Source: Trachelipus rathkii (Eukaryota > Arthropoda > Malacostraca > Isopoda > Trachelipodidae). Taken from it: 37,668 nt of DNA. Both the position numbers and the translations under genes were made by a program. The notes beneath the pieces were generated by a model. The model was not told the DNA's origin. It searched no databases and saw only the letters and a list, made by a program, of their open reading frames with translations. The DNA lies in NCBI GenBank assembly GCA_015478945.1, contig JABUQX010099082.1, positions 1 through 37,668 on the forward strand, given 5' to 3'. Below are positions 37,090 through 37,668 of the stretch, in pieces. How positions within the stretch are numbered: the stretch's first letter is position 1; each line of letters begins with the position of its first letter.

Positions 37090-37668
37090 CAATATAATAG
37101 TGCGTGTGCTTTACAACTACAATTACAAAGCTGAGGTTCAAGCTTTGATTAAGATTGGATTCGGATATGACAAGGATCCTTATTGAAAGTTGTTGTAATA
37201 TAAAAACTATTTACGTACTTTCATTTATAATATCTCTTTGATTTTATTTCATTTTAGTACCGTATTTGGATGCGGATGTAGAAACTATATATATGATTGA
37301 ACTTATAATACTTAATATTATTTAGTCGATTATGTACTCTCCATTGGATATAATTGTCCAGAATTCACTAAAAATCAGAAAAAGTTCGTCATTATCAAAA
37401 AACGTTCTTATCGTATGCTCGTGTTTCAATCAATTAATAACAAAATGCAGAGAAAGGGTGGTAAAGTTGTCCTTTTCTTTCAACTATTTCACTCCGAACC
37501 TATCTCTATTCTTCTTTGGCCTTATAAGGTTACTAATGCATTTCACTACTAAGTTTATGTAAGTGCTAATTGCTAAATCCTCAGGCTGAAGTTTATCTTA
37601 GGCTACGAGGAACTTCTCAAAGGGCAAGATCCAATTTTGGCTCGGGCGTAAGCCTAAATTTTACCACC
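37090..37668. other. Right-hand spacer, nothing recognised
   Basis: AT-rich sequence outside hAT-5. An open frame at 37332-37562 has no recognisable motif. The window edge cuts any longer feature. Confidence 0.5.

Noticed and set aside
37332..37562. 76-codon frame at the right edge
   Set aside because: No recognisable motif. Length is compatible with chance in this base composition.

Overview
This window is animal nuclear DNA made almost entirely of decayed transposable elements. I see no intact host gene, no tRNA or rRNA, no CRISPR array and no prokaryotic signal. Very AT-rich spacers, long (TA)n arrays, a CR1-type LINE with an esterase ORF1, a second LINE of another family and many hAT-type DNA transposons fit an invertebrate. 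A decapod crustacean is my best guess, but that is an inference from repeat style, not a proven assignment.

Layout. 1-900: a repeat family (R1) with six copies of a GGGGTGAATCGGGCCA-like motif; a second copy lies at 25351-26190. 908-15068, with a tail to 24095: eight pieces (A1-A8) of one CR1-like LINE (LINE-A) in strictly alternating orientation. Pieces A5 and A6 (7712-12333) read as one nearly full-length insertion with a 5' inversion of the twin-priming type. A1 is split by a hAT element (hAT-1, 1382-2612) with TSD CCTTCCAG.

14.3-24.1 kb is a nested stack. LINE-A piece A8 holds a 194-bp MITE, a TIR element (15070-16388) and a foldback element (16767-23919). The foldback is split by hAT-2 (17033-23540, TSD GTAGCTAT). 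hAT-2 contains a second LINE (LINE-B, 18098 to about 21690), which itself carries a 249-bp MITE (TSD GTTATAGG), and also hAT-3 (21712-23256). Several long (TA)n arrays sit inside these elements.

24174-27081 is a 2.9-kb GGTAAT-ended element without a visible transposase. It holds a perfect 56-bp palindrome, a 429-bp GC-rich palindrome between TA arrays, and the second R1 copy. 27280-27907 is an uninterrupted second copy of the foldback (TSD CAAGTTTT). 29058-33438 is hAT-4, with a decayed transposase and a nested plus-strand LINE-B copy. 33451-33909 is a MITE with CpG-rich ends. 34071-37081 is hAT-5, a Buster-like (ZBED5/FAM200-type) element whose transposase is the least decayed coding sequence here. 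The last 580 bp show nothing I recognise.

The genes do not work together as a pathway. The elements document successive insertions into each other, and every coding region has stops or frameshifts, so all are called pseudogenes or element remnants.
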